A stretch of DNA of 51,098 nucleotides from Roseovarius sp. THAF9 (GCF_009363715.1 NZ_CP045408.1:1-51098), one strand, 5' to 3'. Counted from the first letter of the stretch, positions 1 to 8,283 are shown. A program made the numbers and translations. Notes: generated by a model not told the origin, from the letters alone.

Positions 1-331
1 TCGTCGTCATGGTGATGAGCGACGCCGCGAGGATCAAGATTCCAAAGCGCACGACAACGAAAGCAGCAAGTTCGAGCCCCGCGAGAATGATTTGCGCGAT
101 GAAAATGATGGCAAGAATCCACAAGGCAGGACGGATCGCCCGATAGGCATGTGAGAACCCGATTCCAGCCAGCCAGTAACCTATGGCGACCAGGATCGCG
201 CCCACAGCCAAGGGCACCCATCCCGACAAAACGAATAGAAGGGTGCAGAAGAGCACGAGCGCCAGGATCTTATAGCCGGGCGATATGCGATGAAGTGGGC
301 TATTCCCGAAGACATAGAGGTCTACGATCAT
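1..331 (-). CDS. bioN: ECF transporter transmembrane (T) subunit BioN, 5' part; gene continues at 51098
   Basis: EcfT-family membrane subunit that couples the substrate-binding BioY to the BioM ATPase in the inner membrane. The 110 visible codons start MIVDLYVFGNSPLHRISP and hold several hydrophobic segments typical of the EcfT N-terminus. The frame is open to base 1 and resumes in frame at 51098 (feature 50836..51098), giving 197 residues in all, a normal BioN length. The start ATG overlaps the bioM stop as ATGA, so translation is probably coupled. Last gene of the PhyH-bioY-bioM-bioN operon. Family assignment is firm; biotin as substrate is inferred from the BioY neighbours. Confidence 0.9.
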   Translation of the reverse strand, partial: MIVDLYVFGNSPLHRISPGYKILALVLFCTLLFVLSGWVPLAVGAILVAIGYWLAGIGFSHAYRAIRPALWILAIIFIAQIILAGLELAAFVVVRFGILILAASLITMTT

Positions 332-993
332 GCTGATCTCGCGATATAGTCTTCGATGACGGCGTTCGGCTCGCCATCCCCAACGATACGACCTGCCTCG
401 ATGTGGATGACCCGATCAAACTCGCGCAACAAATCCAGATCGTGCGAGACGAGAACAACATGCTCCTTGAGGTCCGTAATCGCTCGCATGAGGCGCTTTT
501 TGTTCCAGAGATCGAGCAATGTGGTCGGCTCATCGAAAACGATCATCTGAGGCTGCATGACCAGGACCCCGGCGAGCGCAACCATCTGCCGCTCTCCGCC
601 GCTCAGTTGATGTGTGAGACGATCTTTCAGGTGTTCGATCCGGAAGCGCGCCATCACCTCGGCTATGCGTTCTTTGATCGTCGCGCTTGGCAGCTTCAGA
701 TTTTTCAGGCCGAAAGCGAGGTCTTCGTCCACGATCGGATAGACGATCTGGTTGTCTGGGTTCTGGAACACGAACCCCACCTTTCGGCGCAACTCCTTCA
801 GCTCGGTCGATCCTTCGAAAGTAATCGTACCCGAGCTGGGCTTTTCCAGTCCATTGAAGAGCCGGGCAAATGTGCTTTTGCCCGACCCGTTCCGTCCGAT
901 GATCCCAATGCGCTTTTCGTTGAGATCTATGTTGATATCGCTCAGGATCGGCCGGTCGCCTTTCTCGACAACCACTTGCGAGAAGGAGAGCAT
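328..993 (-). CDS. bioM: ECF transporter ATPase BioM
   Basis: ABC-type ATPase of 221 residues that would power an energy-coupling-factor vitamin transporter with BioN and BioY. Walker A GRNGSGKST lies near residue 33, the Q-loop FQNPDNQ follows, then the ABC signature LSGGE near residue 130 and Walker B with FDEPT. The start MLSFSQ at 993 is chosen because the upstream codons overlap the end of bioY and only this start gives a normal ABC N-terminus; an AGGGGG lies upstream. The stop overlaps the bioN start (ATGA). Single-ATPase BioMNY systems are known from Rhodobacter. High confidence in family. Confidence 0.92.
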   Translation of the reverse strand: MLSFSQVVVEKGDRPILSDINIDLNEKRIGIIGRNGSGKSTFARLFNGLEKPSSGTITFEGSTELKELRRKVGFVFQNPDNQIVYPIVDEDLAFGLKNLKLPSATIKERIAEVMARFRIEHLKDRLTHQLSGGERQMVALAGVLVMQPQMIVFDEPTTLLDLWNKKRLMRAITDLKEHVVLVSHDLDLLREFDRVIHIEAGRIVGDGEPNAVIEDYIARSA

Positions 994-1007
994 TGCTGAT
1001 GTGCCCC

Positions 1008-1577
1008 CTACTCGGTCGTAGCGGCCTGGCGCTTGCGGGGCGTAATGATCGGATAGGACTTCTTTACGATCACGATCACGGCAGCCGCGATAAGGCATTT
1101 GATGATGTCACCGACGAAGAACGGGAGGGAACCGACGAAGGCGGCCCAAACAGAGATTTGGGCAACGAACGCGCTCCAGGGAATACCGATCGCATAGAGC
1201 ACGACAATTCCCCCCACCACCGACGCCAGGAAGGCGTTGAGGTAGTTAAGCTGATGCCAGAAGCGCTCCACGAGGAAACCGACCACGAAGGCAGTGAAGA
1301 TCCAGCCAATCAGATATCCCCCCGTAGGGCCAAGGAAAACACCAAAGCCCCCACGGCCTCCCGGAAGCAGGGGAAGCCCGATCGCAACGAGCAAAAGGAA
1401 CAGAATCATCGACAAGCCGCCGCGTGTGGCCCCCAACACGCCGCCGGCGAGCATGGCGCCGAGAGATTGAGCGGTGATCGGAACGCCGACAACGGGCAGG
1501 GTGATCGGCGGAAAGACCGCCAGCGCGGCCATGATGGCCGCGAAGAGTGCGATAAAGACGATATCACGCGTTTCCAT
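1008..1577 (-). CDS. bioY: Biotin transporter substrate-binding (S) subunit BioY, first copy
   Basis: BioY-family membrane protein of 189 residues with about six hydrophobic segments. It carries the family stretch VPITAQSLGAML near residue 35 and the conserved GPTGGYLIG loop in mid-protein. BioY binds biotin with high affinity and passes it through BioMN. The start METRDIV at 1577 follows an AAGGGGG ribosome site and lies 11 bp after the PhyH gene stop, so the two are likely co-transcribed. A second, clearly different BioY lies at 49839..50411. I found no BioR box (TTATnnATAA type) upstream, so control is unknown. Confidence 0.92.
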   Translation of the reverse strand: METRDIVFIALFAAIMAALAVFPPITLPVVGVPITAQSLGAMLAGGVLGATRGGLSMILFLLLVAIGLPLLPGGRGGFGVFLGPTGGYLIGWIFTAFVVGFLVERFWHQLNYLNAFLASVVGGIVVLYAIGIPWSAFVAQISVWAAFVGSLPFFVGDIIKCLIAAAVIVIVKKSYPIITPRKRQAATTE

Positions 1578-1587
1578 GTTTGCCCCC

Positions 1588-2520
1588 TTAAGCCAACTCA
1601 CGTCGCACGAAGCGCTTGTCCCGGTCCGTAAAATACTCGCTGTCGGTCAACAGCGAGCCGTCTGGCAGACCGATTTCCATATGGGACCGCGTGAAGGCTT
1701 TGTGACCGTATTTTTCTGCCGGATATTCCAGGTTCCGGGCGCGTTGAAGATCGTAATGCGACCCGTCCTCGACGAAGCGCATCACAAAGGCAGCTCGCTT
1801 CGGCAGTGGTCCATCCTCCAGCATTATACTGCGGTGAACAACATATTTGTTGAACACGAGAACATCGCCCGGCTCGAAGTCATCCTCGACCTGATGATAT
1901 TTGAGGATTTCGGCCATGGTGGGCGAATTGAGAATGCCCGAGCGCATGGCAAAATAGTCATCCATGGTCGTCTTTTCGCCCGCCTGTTCCTTGGCTTCGA
2001 GCGTGGAAATCATGGCTGGTTCGATCTGGTCATAGATGAACTTGCCAGATACGACCCGCTCAGGCACGTAGGCCATACCACCACGTTGGCCTGACTTGTG
2101 AACGGGATGGAGTGCTGCCCATATCGTGCAGCCAAATTCATCGGCAACCTGATAGCCAAAGCTTTGAACGCCGACATGCCAGGGGAATCCTTTGCTGATG
2201 TTCTTTTCCAATTCGAAGCAGAGCTCGAAAGTCAGGAACAGGTCCTTCTGCACGAGCGCCGTCAATGCCTTGCGAAAATACGGCCGGGCGATCAGCTCAT
2301 AGATATCCGTTTTTTCGGTCTCGAAATCGTATTTGAGGCGGCTGAACTCGCTTTTAAAGTTCTCCGGCGCTCGGCTCATTTCCACCTCAACCCGATTGAG
2401 CAGGGTATGCACGACGTCAGGATTGAAGAATCCGTCCAACTTTACAAACCCGTCACGTTGAAATTGCTCAACCTGCTGGGGCGTTACATGAAAGTCGTTA
2501 TCAAAAGGGTGTTCCTGCAT
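1588..2520 (-). CDS. PhyH-family Fe(II)/2-oxoglutarate enzyme with an HxG instead of HxD motif
   Basis: A 310-residue member of the phytanoyl-CoA dioxygenase superfamily, soluble, first gene of the operon leading into bioYMN. Good start: GGAGG precedes ATG at 2520. Visible motifs are the proximal His in FPWHVGVQ (His115), the distal His in VVHRS (His229) and a likely 2-oxoglutarate-binding Arg242. The usual Fe ligand Asp two residues after the first His is Gly117 (codons CAT GTC GGC). In known radical halogenases of this superfamily (SyrB2, WelO5, BesD) that Asp is Ala or Gly, leaving room for chloride. Here it could mean a halogenase, a hydroxylase with a different ligand set, or lost activity. 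Substrate unknown; linkage to vitamin uptake is only genomic. Confidence 0.8.
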   Translation of the reverse strand: MQEHPFDNDFHVTPQQVEQFQRDGFVKLDGFFNPDVVHTLLNRVEVEMSRAPENFKSEFSRLKYDFETEKTDIYELIARPYFRKALTALVQKDLFLTFELCFELEKNISKGFPWHVGVQSFGYQVADEFGCTIWAALHPVHKSGQRGGMAYVPERVVSGKFIYDQIEPAMISTLEAKEQAGEKTTMDDYFAMRSGILNSPTMAEILKYHQVEDDFEPGDVLVFNKYVVHRSIMLEDGPLPKRAAFVMRFVEDGSHYDLQRARNLEYPAEKYGHKAFTRSHMEIGLPDGSLLTDSEYFTDRDKRFVRRELA

Positions 2521-2639
2521 CGCTGCCTCCGCTCTAACACCATGCTCGCGTCAGACTGCACCATTTCAAAGCTGAATGCTACCGGAGGATTACACGCCCA
2601 ACTACTAAGGATGTCGGGCTGAGACCCGGTTAAGGGGCG

Positions 2640-2742
2640 ATCCAGATCAAGCCTTGGCACTTATCCGAACCTTCTCGGCCGACAGGATGCGGATCGTCCT
2701 GCAAGGTGTCGGGAAAAGGCAGATCGCGGCTCAGTCGGTTGA
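2640..2742 (+). pseudogene. 3' remnant of an SRAP (YedK/HMCES) gene
   Basis: About 100 bp matching the 3' end of the intact SRAP gene at 48824..49513: DPDQA, then the RTF.ADRMRI stretch and LQGVG. One G is missing in the run that reads ggggaaaagg in the intact copy, shifting the frame, and nothing upstream resembles the rest of SRAP. It overlaps the tail of the resolvase gene in the same convergent arrangement seen at 49.5 kb. It marks one edge of the vitamin-uptake module. Confidence 0.75.
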
Positions 2743-3366
2743 TTGTGCCGCTAGCTGATCGTCGCGGAGTCTCGTGATGGTCGCTCGGCTGACTGCCAGC
2801 CGTTTAGCGATCTTGGAAATGGATTCGCCCGCTGCCAACGCGGCCCGCGCATCCTCTTCGGCCTTGGTCGAAAGGGCGCGGGGGCGGCCGATGCGTTTGC
2901 CTTTGGCCCGCGCGGCAGCAAGCCCGATCTGGGTTCGCTCTCGAAGCAGGTCACGCTCGAACTGAGCAACGGCGTTGATGACATTCATGGTCAATGTTCC
3001 CGATGCACTTGTAAGATCCAGCCCAGGAAATGCGAGACAGTGAACGCGAACGGGAATTTTGGCCAACTCCGCAACTGTCGATGACACGTCGATCGCATCG
3101 CGGCCGAGGCGGTCGAGCTTCGTCACAACCAGTATGTCGCCCGGTTCCAGCCGATCGACCAGCCGCGCGAACTGGGGGCGCTGTTTCGCGGGGACGCTGC
3201 CGGAAATCGTCTCCGTAAGGATTCGATATTCCGGCATCTGGAAGCCCGCCGCCTCGATCTCGTGAACCTGCGATGCGACAGACTGCTCGACGGTCGAAAC
3301 CCGAACATAGGCAAAGGTTCGGGGCGGGTCGGCCTGGGCCGGTGCGAGGGGTAAAGCTGAAGGCAA
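2731..3366 (-). CDS. Serine recombinase (resolvase/invertase family)
   Basis: Site-specific recombinase of 211 residues. The catalytic domain starts at YVRVSTVEQS with nucleophile Ser24, followed by the usual Arg-rich core (VVTKLDRLGRD, QFERDLLRERT), then a C-terminal helix-turn-helix (ESISKIAKRLAVSRATITRL). Length and domain order match TnpR/Hin-type small serine recombinases. On a plasmid it most likely resolves multimers or derives from a Tn3-type transposon; no transposase is present. The core site should lie in 3367-3490, but I could not identify paired subsites. A decayed second copy of its 3' third lies at 49502..49699. Confidence 0.9.
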   Translation of the reverse strand: MPSALPLAPAQADPPRTFAYVRVSTVEQSVASQVHEIEAAGFQMPEYRILTETISGSVPAKQRPQFARLVDRLEPGDILVVTKLDRLGRDAIDVSSTVAELAKIPVRVHCLAFPGLDLTSASGTLTMNVINAVAQFERDLLRERTQIGLAAARAKGKRIGRPRALSTKAEEDARAALAAGESISKIAKRLAVSRATITRLRDDQLAAQSTD

Positions 3367-3493
3367 TGAACACGTCCCTAGAGTGACCGAAATATCTGGC
3401 CGAAAAGTAGCATGCGTTCAAAACCCGAGAAAGGTAGTTTTGGACAGGTCCAGAGGCATGTTCCATAACGGTTCCTTTGTGGACACGGTTATA

Positions 3494-3736
3494 TTAGAGA
3501 TTATTGACGGCTTTGAGCTCAGCAGATTCGTCTTCGGACATGCAACGGGCTTGATCTGGATCACCCAAAGGAAACAGCGCACCTGCATATCCTTCGTTCG
3601 CGCAGATACTCGTGATGATTTCCCCGAAAGCTCTGCCATGCTGAAGGGCAATTTGGTGGCGCACGGCAAAACCCAAAGCGGTGCCGGTGATGAAGATCAA
3701 GAAGCCTATAGTCGTGGCCTTCTGTGCTGTCGTCAT
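3494..3736 (-). CDS. Small membrane-anchored hypothetical protein
   Basis: An 80-residue frame with an N-terminal hydrophobic segment (TIGFLIFITGTALGFAV, residues 9-25) and a polar tail with two Cys (IC.NEG and ARCMSE). A GGAG ribosome site stands before the ATG at 3736. The segment could be an uncleaved signal or single membrane anchor. I do not recognise a family. It lies between the resolvase and a Rhodobacterales-type repeat and has no obvious operon partner. Confidence 0.5.
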   Translation of the reverse strand: MTTAQKATTIGFLIFITGTALGFAVRHQIALQHGRAFGEIITSICANEGYAGALFPLGDPDQARCMSEDESAELKAVNNL

Positions 3737-3771
3737 GTTGTGTTCTCCAAACGTTGGAAACAGTGTTCAGT

Positions 3772-3834
3772 GGGGGCTGTCTGCCCCCGCGCCTTGTGGC
3801 GCTCCCCCGAGGATATTTCAGGGAAGATGAAAGG
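3772..3834. repeat. Short intergenic repeat, copy 1 of 5
   Basis: About 62 bp with the conserved cores GGGGGCTGTCTGCCCCC (a hairpin), GGCGCTCCCCCGAGGATATTT and AAGATGAAAGG. Other copies are at 28923, 29466, 34366 and (truncated) 49706. This copy lies between the start regions of two divergent genes, so it is not simply a terminator. Confidence 0.8.
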
Positions 3835-4002
3835 ACGGAAATCATCGCGATGTTGTTGTTCTGAGTCCATCATTATGATATTGATGGCCTTGCGATACAG
3901 GCAGGGATGCCGATGGTCGCGGAAGGTGAAAGCGTCATGCGCTGTTCTCCAAGAGGGTCGGGACCGCGAGGTGCCGGCCCTCTCTCGTAGAAAGGGTCTC
4001 AC

Positions 4003-4260
4003 ATGAAAATCATCCTGATTTTGGTGCTGTTCAACATGCAGTCGGGTTCCGAGGTCATCACGGCCGAGTTTGACGATGTGGAGGCGTGCGAGCTGGCGGC
4101 GCTGCGCACGTTCCAGGGCGTCAGCGCCGAGGTCGAAATGCGGGGGCTGGAGCCAGCCGGGGCAACGATCGCCGGCACGGTCATCGCGCACGGCGATGAT
4201 GGTGCGGAGCTTGGCATGTATAGCTGCAATCCGTCGCGGTCGGATCGACGGAACGGTTAA
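4003..4260 (+). CDS. Small hypothetical protein
   Basis: An 85-residue frame starting MKIILILVLFNMQSG, with an AAAGGG ribosome site 8 bases upstream. The N-terminus is hydrophobic, possibly a short export signal; the rest is acidic with two Cys. It ends 10 bp before the repC stop, so the two genes converge. No family recognised. Codon use looks like the neighbouring genes. Confidence 0.5.
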   Translation: MKIILILVLFNMQSGSEVITAEFDDVEACELAALRTFQGVSAEVEMRGLEPAGATIAGTVIAHGDDGAELGMYSCNPSRSDRRNG

Positions 4261-4270
4261 CCGCTGCATC

Positions 4271-5464
4271 CTAGTATCCTCGCCGGCGCTGCAAGCCGAT
4301 CACGCTGCCGATGAGGTTGAGGTTGCCGCGTTTGTGCGCCCGGATCATGCCGCGCAGCGCACCGCCGGGGTTACGCACCGGGGTTTGCGGGTGGTCGCGG
4401 TTCGCATCGAGGACCAGGACGCAAAGGGTGGCGCCGAGGCGGCCGAGTTCGCCGCACGCGGATCGCCATGCGGAATAGTTGATCCCGAGCGGCGAAAGCA
4501 TGTCGTGGGCGGCGTCGATCATAGTTTCCTTCGTGATCTGATTGGATCTTGCCTGAAGGGTCATCTGGAAGTCGGGCGATGCGAGCTTGAAAAGCTGCTC
4601 CGGTTCAAAAAGCGCCTCAAGTTTGGGGTTGATAACACCGCTATCCGCTTCACACTTATTTTCTCTGCAAATATCGGGGCCGGAAGGCCCCGATCTAAGG
4701 AATCCAGTGTGCGCGGGCTTGCCCGCGCTCCTTTCATCCACGCTAGCGTTACAGGATACAGAAGGATTCTGCTGGTTGTCCTCTTGTATAAAGGACCGGA
4801 AGGTTTCTGCCGGTTCACAGGAAGAATTAGGTAGGTTTTCAATGATCTCTTCGAGTTCCATGCACAGCTTGGCAGTGGCTTCGACATGGACTTCGAGGCG
4901 GTCCAGTCCGAGGGAATGAAGCCGGTCGGAGCGCGGCCAGGCATCAAACCGGGCGAGGACCGAGGCGACTGCCTCATCTTCCAGTGCTTCGGGGGCGAGC
5001 CGCGCGATTGCTTCCTTCATCCGGCGCAAGCGAACGCTGCGAAGGCTCTTCAGCTCCTTGATGCGCTTGGTCACGGCGCGCTTCTGGTCGCGCAGGGCCA
5101 ACAGGTCGGCAAAGCAGGCTTTGAGCGGGGTGAAAAGCAAGCCCCGCCCGGTCCCGGCTTCGCGGGCACCGTTCGCCTTGGTGTCACGCTTCAGGATGTT
5201 CTTGCGCTCGAAGTTCCGCTCATGGCTGCGGAGCTGCCGTGCGGTCATTTGAAGGCGCTCGGCCATCGTTTCCTGGGTGCCGTAGAAGGTCGGATCGGCA
5301 CCGGGTTCGATCCAGTCCTTTTCGCTCGTGCTGCCGATGAGCTTGGTCAGCACGAAGATTGCTGCGCCGCTCAGGTTTAGGTCGGGTCCGATCTCGCTGA
5401 TAACCGCGATCACGTCGCGGCGGGTCATGCCCTGCGGCAACGCGACTTGTGGTGAGTGGTTCAT
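4271..5464 (-). CDS. repC: Plasmid replication initiator RepC
   Basis: Initiator of 397 residues resembling the RepC proteins of alphaproteobacterial plasmids. The N-terminal half has a winged-helix DNA-binding region (FYGTQETMAERLQMT... residues about 60-105). The C-terminus has the conserved NYSAWRSACGELG and later VRNPGGALRGMI stretch. Start at 5464 (MNHSPQVALPQ) is preferred over an upstream ATG because AAAGGA sits 6 bases before it. RepC proteins normally act on an origin inside their own gene. No repA or repB precedes it, so this is a repC-only type replicon. Moderately high confidence. Confidence 0.78.
   Translation of the reverse strand: MNHSPQVALPQGMTRRDVIAVISEIGPDLNLSGAAIFVLTKLIGSTSEKDWIEPGADPTFYGTQETMAERLQMTARQLRSHERNFERKNILKRDTKANGAREAGTGRGLLFTPLKACFADLLALRDQKRAVTKRIKELKSLRSVRLRRMKEAIARLAPEALEDEAVASVLARFDAWPRSDRLHSLGLDRLEVHVEATAKLCMELEEIIENLPNSSCEPAETFRSFIQEDNQQNPSVSCNASVDERSAGKPAHTGFLRSGPSGPDICRENKCEADSGVINPKLEALFEPEQLFKLASPDFQMTLQARSNQITKETMIDAAHDMLSPLGINYSAWRSACGELGRLGATLCVLVLDANRDHPQTPVRNPGGALRGMIRAHKRGNLNLIGSVIGLQRRRGY
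4620..4850. other. Candidate replication origin inside repC
   Basis: The middle of repC is clearly AT-richer than the flanking coding sequence (for example around 4655-4672 and 4745-4850). In repABC-family plasmids the origin lies in an AT-rich part of repC. Placement here is by analogy plus base composition; I see no clear iterons. Confidence 0.3.
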
Positions 5465-5469
5465 TTCCT

Positions 5470-5536
5470 TGTCCTTTTCTGCTCGTTGGACAAGGCGGCA
5501 AGGCAAAGTTCTCCTGTTCGCACAGGTGCGTTTTTT
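5470..5536 (+). ncRNA. Possible countertranscribed RNA controlling repC
   Basis: Antisense to the repC leader, a short hairpin (CCTGT at 5513-5517 with ACAGG at 5522-5526; CGCAC/GTGCG alternative) is followed by TTTTTT at 5531-5536, which looks like an intrinsic terminator on the plus strand. RepC replicons commonly have a small antisense RNA opposite the repC leader. The transcription start is not evident, so this remains a suggestion. Confidence 0.3.
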
Positions 5537-5780
5537 GCTTGTTTGGCTGTCGGGAGGGTGGTAGAACCAGTCCTGAAAACAGATTGTGTTGGACCGTTCG
5601 GAACGCCAATTCCTTGGTTCTTAGACCCCCCCTCGCTTGGTTGCCGCCTTGCGGGGGGTTTGCTTTTCGGGGTGTCTGCTCTCCTTGCCTGTTCGATTCT
5701 TATGATCGTTCACGACAGGCATACTCTCTTTAGTTGCCTGTCGCAATTATAGTATTGAACGGCCTTCCTCGGCACTACTC
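5537..5780. other. Intergenic region upstream of repC
   Basis: No gene seen. It holds a C-run/G-run inverted repeat (CCCCCC near 5629 with GGGGGG near 5658) that could form a hairpin, and AT-richer sequence near 5700-5760 that could hold the repC promoter. Nothing more specific is supportable. Confidence 0.35.
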
Positions 5781-6554
5781 TTAGTAGTTGACCTGCTCGA
5801 AACCATAGTTGCCTTGATAATCACGCCATTCCACGAAAACCGAACGGTGCCAGATGCCAGGGCAGTTCTCGCCAAACCGCTCCATTCCCGTGTGAGCTTC
5901 AGGCAAAGCGCCAACCGATGAATTGCGCCAATAGAAGTCTCCTTGGGTGCCATAAGACCCCATGCGGACGTTCGCCATGCGCGAGCAGTCGTCACGGGTC
6001 TCGCGCTGGCGGGCATAGGTCACATTGAAGACGCGGATCGAACGGACGAAATCGAACTCCGACCCGCTGATGTCGATGTCGGCCGTGCCGTTGTCGTCGC
6101 TGTATTCCCCTTCCTGCACGAAATGCAGGGCGAAGCCTTCAGGCAACCGCCGGGCAGCCCCGCCGCTCTGGCGAAGAACGGCGGGTTGCGGCTTAAGCGC
6201 GGCGTCCGTGAGTGGTGCGCTTGGAAAGGATTGCAGCGGCGGGGGGGCGCTGTCCTGCATAAGAATGTCAAAGAAGCGGGCCCGGTTCAGCTCGGACGGA
6301 TCGACGTTGAAGGACGCGCCCATCGGACAGCGCCAGATTTGCAGGGGCGGCTCGACCGGCCAGGGTGTGATCCTGCGAATGAACTCTGCGCGGGCACGAG
6401 CACAAGGCTCTGAGGCTGGCCAGCCGCCCGAAAGGCAGAGCAGAATGGCACAGTCGATCTGATAGCTTTGTGCTTGTGCCCGCTCCGGGGCCGCGACAAA
6501 GCTGGACGCCGCGACGGCGCAGGCCAGTGCGGTTGTTCGGAGCAGCTTCAACAT
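5781..6554 (-). CDS. Secreted protein of unknown function near the T4SS
   Basis: A 257-residue protein with a clear signal peptide (MLKLLRTTALACAVAA..., likely cleavage after AQA near residue 29), so periplasmic or exported. GGAG precedes the ATG at 6554; the longer upstream frame has no signal logic. The mature part has paired Cys residues (CAILLC, EPCARA, DDCSRM, ENCPG) suggesting disulfides. No family recognised. Position next to the T4SS operon and opposite to it suggests a conjugation accessory, but this is inference. A near-palindrome AAGAGCGCACTCTT lies about 35 bp upstream and may be an operator. Confidence 0.7.
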   Translation of the reverse strand: MLKLLRTTALACAVAASSFVAAPERAQAQSYQIDCAILLCLSGGWPASEPCARARAEFIRRITPWPVEPPLQIWRCPMGASFNVDPSELNRARFFDILMQDSAPPPLQSFPSAPLTDAALKPQPAVLRQSGGAARRLPEGFALHFVQEGEYSDDNGTADIDISGSEFDFVRSIRVFNVTYARQRETRDDCSRMANVRMGSYGTQGDFYWRNSSVGALPEAHTGMERFGENCPGIWHRSVFVEWRDYQGNYGFEQVNY

Positions 6555-6776
6555 GGTATCTCCTTCGATTAATGGCGGTGCTATAAGGAAGAGCGCACTC
6601 TTATAATCTTGTGATAGGGCGAATGCAGGCCGATTGGCAACATATTCCGGTTGAAAATCATCTTGCAGGCCGGGGCAAGGGCGGTTCGCGCCAGCTTCTC
6701 GCAGGCGTTCATCTGCTCGGTTCGACCGTAAGGGTATCGACGGCCACAAGCGGAAACCCGCTCAACTATAGAGGTA

Positions 6777-7067
6777 TCAGTCGTCGGAGACCACTTGATC
6801 GAAGAAGCGTCGGTATTCCTCACTGACCTCCTGCCCTTCCTGGAAGGCCCGCGCCCGCTCTTGATCGAGACATTGCAGGTAGACGCTGAAGTCCTCGAAG
6901 TAGATCTGGAAGTCGTCATAGATCAGGTCGCGATACTCCCTTGCGGACTCGATTTCGGCGGGAACGAAGGGCCGTTCAGGGGGAAAGCAGGTATTTGCTT
7001 GCACCCCGGAAGCCGAAAAAATAGACGACATTATAAGCATGTAGGCCGGTAGCTGCGTTCTCGGCAT
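6777..7067 (-). CDS. Small secreted protein near the T4SS
   Basis: A 96-residue protein beginning MPRTQLPAYMLIMSS with a signal peptide ending near VQA|NTCF. The mature part is acidic and aromatic-rich (YDDFQIYFEDF) and holds two Cys. Start at 7067 is chosen because the longer frame upstream overlaps the palindrome promoter region and lacks signal-like sequence. No family recognised. It lies beside the other secreted gene and may share its role. Confidence 0.6.
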   Translation of the reverse strand: MPRTQLPAYMLIMSSIFSASGVQANTCFPPERPFVPAEIESAREYRDLIYDDFQIYFEDFSVYLQCLDQERARAFQEGQEVSEEYRRFFDQVVSDD

Positions 7068-7144
7068 CCTGCGCTGTCCCTTTAGATCACTTGGGAATTT
7101 GGTTGGTGATGTGTATTGGTGCCTTAGAGCAGAACTTTCTGCGA

Positions 7145-7180
7145 GGCGCAACATTACAATGTTGCGCCCCATCTTATAAT
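7145..7180 (+). promoter_or_regulatory. Promoter of the T4SS operon with a perfect palindromic operator
   Basis: GGCGCAACATT (7145-7155) and AATGTTGCGCC (7158-7168) form a perfect 11-bp inverted repeat with a 2-base spacer. A consensus -10 box TATAAT lies at 7175-7180, so the palindrome covers the -35 position. A repressor bound here would block transcription of the genes from 7245 onward. The cognate regulator is not identified. Confidence 0.7.
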
Positions 7181-7244
7181 GTCGTAGGACTGAAGAGCCC
7201 GAGAAGGGTTCACGGTCCGTTAACCAGAAGGGAAAGCGCCGATC

Positions 7245-7613
7245 GTGAGGACAGACCTAAACAAAGAAGCGCCTAATGTGGTTACAGAGACGCAATTCAG
7301 GGTCCTCTTGCAGCAGGGGTATCAAGCTGAGGTTGTATGTAAAACCCCAGCGTTCCGAAAAAATGCAGTCTGGTATGGGGAGTGGTTCATCCGGGCTGTC
7401 ACCGAAGACAGATCGGTTGAGAAGCTGCTTGTGCCGGGGCGTCGCTGGAACAAGCAGGAAGAGGAAATCCAATTGCGGCTCTTCAAGACCGCGAACGGCC
7501 TCATCTCCTTCCTCGAAGGGTTTGGCTTCGATCCGATCCACATCCCCCTGCGAAAAGGGGGCCGCGCCCTCCACGTTCTGCCGAACGGCAACACGCTATC
7601 TGACGACGACTAG
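7245..7613 (+). CDS. Hypothetical protein, first gene of the T4SS operon
   Basis: A 122-residue soluble protein with a GTG start. It is a paralogue of the protein at 29017..29358: both carry FRK..W.G.WF, then F+TA.G.ISFL...GF followed by HIPLR or HFPLR. No known domain name comes to mind. It is the first frame after the palindrome promoter and overlaps the virB1 frame at its end, so it is co-transcribed with the T4SS genes. A role in controlling or accompanying transfer is inferred from that position only. Confidence 0.65.
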   Translation: MRTDLNKEAPNVVTETQFRVLLQQGYQAEVVCKTPAFRKNAVWYGEWFIRAVTEDRSVEKLLVPGRRWNKQEEEIQLRLFKTANGLISFLEGFGFDPIHIPLRKGGRALHVLPNGNTLSDDD

Positions 7614-8283
7614 CGCCGCTCTGGCGCTGTCCTGCACCGTTGCTCTGGCTCAGGGCATGGTGCTGGTGATGGAGGGCGATGGATCGCTTCGACCCTCCAC
7701 CCCGCAAACCAACTTCGCCCGAAATTACAATGATGGTGTCGGCCAAGGATCGGCTTCCGACGAGCTGACGCTGTTCGGCCGTGACCGGGATGCAGCCGAG
7801 GAAGGGGACGGTTCGTTCCGGGTGGCTGCTGTGGCGCCTCGCGCCGTGGCACCCCGACCCGCGATCCTGAATGCCATCGACCAGACCGCCCTTCGCTACG
7901 CGAGCCATCCGGCTTTGCGCCGCGCGAACATCAGCGTGACCGAATGGCGGCTGCTCTATCAAGCGAACATTGAAATTGAGAGTGCCTACAACCCGAGCGC
8001 CCGAAGCCATGTTGGCGCGATCGGGTTGGGGCAGCTCATGCCAGCGACGGCGGCCAATCTCGGCGTCGATCCCCACGACTGGCAACAGAACCTCGACGGG
8101 TCTGCTCGGTATCTCCTGATGATGCTGGCCCGCTTTGGGGACGCTCGACTTGCTTTGGCCGCCTACAACGCGGGCCCCGAGGCGGTGGAGCGGCATGGCG
8201 GCATCCCACCCTATCGGGAGACGCAAAACCACGTCAGCCGCGTGCTGGCAGTTTTCAACAGGCTCGAAGGAGAACATTCATGA
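7522..8283 (+). CDS. virB1: VirB1-type lytic transglycosylase
   Basis: Periplasmic lytic transglycosylase that opens peptidoglycan for the T4SS. The SLT domain shows the catalytic Glu in [12 protein letters not shown], then [13 protein letters not shown] and [11 protein letters not shown] signal-like stretch ([14 protein letters not shown]) lies early. The start is uncertain: there is no ATG before the signal segment; TTG at 7522 gives a long signal peptide and CTG at 7600 a short one. Either overlaps the preceding gene, so translational coupling is likely. The stop overlaps virB2 as ATGA. Confidence 0.8.
   Translation: MASIRSTSPCEKGAAPSTFCRTATRYLTTTSAALALSCTVALAQGMVLVMEGDGSLRPSTPQTNFARNYNDGVGQGSASDELTLFGRDRDAAEEGDGSFRVAAVAPRAVAPRPAILNAIDQTALRYASHPALRRANISVTEWRLLYQANIEIESAYNPSARSHVGAIGLGQLMPATAANLGVDPHDWQQNLDGSARYLLMMLARFGDARLALAAYNAGPEAVERHGGIPPYRETQNHVSRVLAVFNRLEGEHS

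Noticed and set aside
1578..2640. BioR or other biotin-repressor operator near the bioY operons
   Set aside because: No TTATnnATAA-type palindrome seen upstream of either bioY operon.
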